Source: Flavobacteriales bacterium (lineage in GTDB: Bacteria > Bacteroidota > Bacteroidia > Flavobacteriales_D > Sanyastnellaceae). Taken from it: DNA of 6,336 bases. The notes below the pieces were generated by a model. It searched no databases. It saw nothing but the letters and a program-made list of their open reading frames with translations, and had not been told where the DNA came from. Positions within the stretch are counted from its first letter, which is position 1. The number at the start of each line of letters is the position of its first letter. Below, piece by piece: positions 5,980-6,336 of the stretch. Position numbers and translations under genes: made by a program. The stretch is from the NCBI GenBank assembly GCA_947457285.1, contig CANGVZ010000128.1, positions 1-6,336 of the forward strand. The letters are read 5' to 3'.

Positions 5980-6336
5980 ATGAATACATCCACACAGGCT
6001 TTATCACTTTTTTTGTCTTCTACGTCAGTCACTTACAACGTCACTAAGATAGTTTTTTTTCTATTCCTTTTACTTCATTGTTCATATTTATTTTCTCAAG
6101 TAGTGAATATTGAGCAAGCCCGCATTCGAATGGATACTACTGGTTGGGCAGGAATCGCTAATGGGAACCTTCAATCCCAGAAATATGAAAATCTTTTATT
6201 CTCCGCATCTCTCCGGGGGGCCGTTCAGCACCGTATCGACCGAAGGATTTGGCTTTATCTAGCCGATGCAGGATTTTCGGTTGCAGACAATGTTCAGTTC
6301 AACAACAATGCATTGGCCCATGTGCGCTACAATTAC
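5980..6336 (+). CDS. DUF481-type outer-membrane protein, N-terminal part (cut by window end)
   Basis: The reading frame is open from ATG 5980 to the window edge, 119 codons with no stop. An N-terminal stretch of about 27 residues precedes a strongly hydrophobic core (IVFFLFLLL) and the sequence SYLFSQ, a signal-peptidase I type ending common in Bacteroidota. The mature part opens VNIEQARIRMDTTGW, then has alternating strand-like segments such as IWLYLADAGFSV, and reaches ALAHVRYNY. That progression, from VNIE-plus-Asp/Thr opening to a HxRYNY strand, is the one I associate with DUF481 (YdiY-like) beta-barrel proteins of unknown role. The signal peptide's n-region is unusually long. ATG 5971 is in frame but coincides with the predicted transcription start; a start further in, such as TTG 6013, cannot be excluded. 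The secreted nature is clear and the family call is probable. Confidence 0.72.
   Translation, partial: MNTSTQALSLFLSSTSVTYNVTKIVFFLFLLLHCSYLFSQVVNIEQARIRMDTTGWAGIANGNLQSQKYENLLFSASLRGAVQHRIDRRIWLYLADAGFSVADNVQFNNNALAHVRYNY

Noticed and set aside
6022..6043. Direct repeat of ACGTCA (6022-6027 and 6038-6043) as an operator
   Set aside because: It is a short motif inside the predicted signal-peptide coding region, downstream of the promoter, with only two copies; chance is likely.
1..6336. CRISPR arrays, tRNA, rRNA, insertion sequences or a phage-defence system
   Set aside because: No regularly spaced repeats, transposase, terminal inverted repeats or RNA gene signatures were seen, and coding regions fill nearly all of the window.

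Overview
The window reads as chromosomal DNA from a member of the Bacteroidota, most likely a Cytophagales-like lineage. Three things point there. Two upstream regions carry the Bacteroidota sigma pattern TTG-N(~19)-TAnnTTTG. Most genes lack a Shine-Dalgarno sequence. The gene families are typical of the phylum: a periplasmic-TPR/TM/SpoIIE phosphatase, SiaB- and SiaC-family proteins, and a DUF481 protein with a signal peptide ending in FSQ. No mobile element, CRISPR array, rRNA or tRNA was seen. The gene order looks like ordinary core genome flanking a signalling module.

Left part (1-1900, minus strand): rpsT (ribosomal protein S20) is driven by a good TAnnTTTG promoter and followed by a strong intrinsic terminator hairpin. 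radC follows, then wecB (UDP-GlcNAc 2-epimerase), which runs off the left edge. radC and wecB share a 4-bp ATGA stop/start overlap, so they are very probably one transcript and translationally coupled.

Centre (1978-5934): a plus-strand gene encodes a secreted-TPR, single-TM, SpoIIE/PP2C-type phosphatase. It converges, with only 9 bp between stop codons, on a minus-strand cluster. In transcription order that cluster is an unrecognised 102-residue protein, a hairpin, a protein with two tandem SiaB-type kinase domains, and a SiaC-family phosphoprotein. By analogy with the Pseudomonas SiaABCD system (SiaA phosphatase, SiaB kinase, SiaC switch protein, SiaD diguanylate cyclase), the three recognisable proteins would form a phosphorylation switch. 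SiaB-like domains would phosphorylate SiaC, and the membrane phosphatase, tuned by its periplasmic TPR domain, would reverse this. The SiaD-type output is not in the window. The doubled SiaB protein and the missing output partner are the most interesting features here.

Right edge (5934-6336): a near-perfect Bacteroidota promoter reads rightward into a gene for a secreted DUF481-type outer-membrane protein, cut by the window end. The promoter's -33 element overlaps the start codon of the divergent 102-residue gene. There is no gene-free stretch longer than 300 bases. The longest is the 131-bp rpsT/phosphatase intergenic region.
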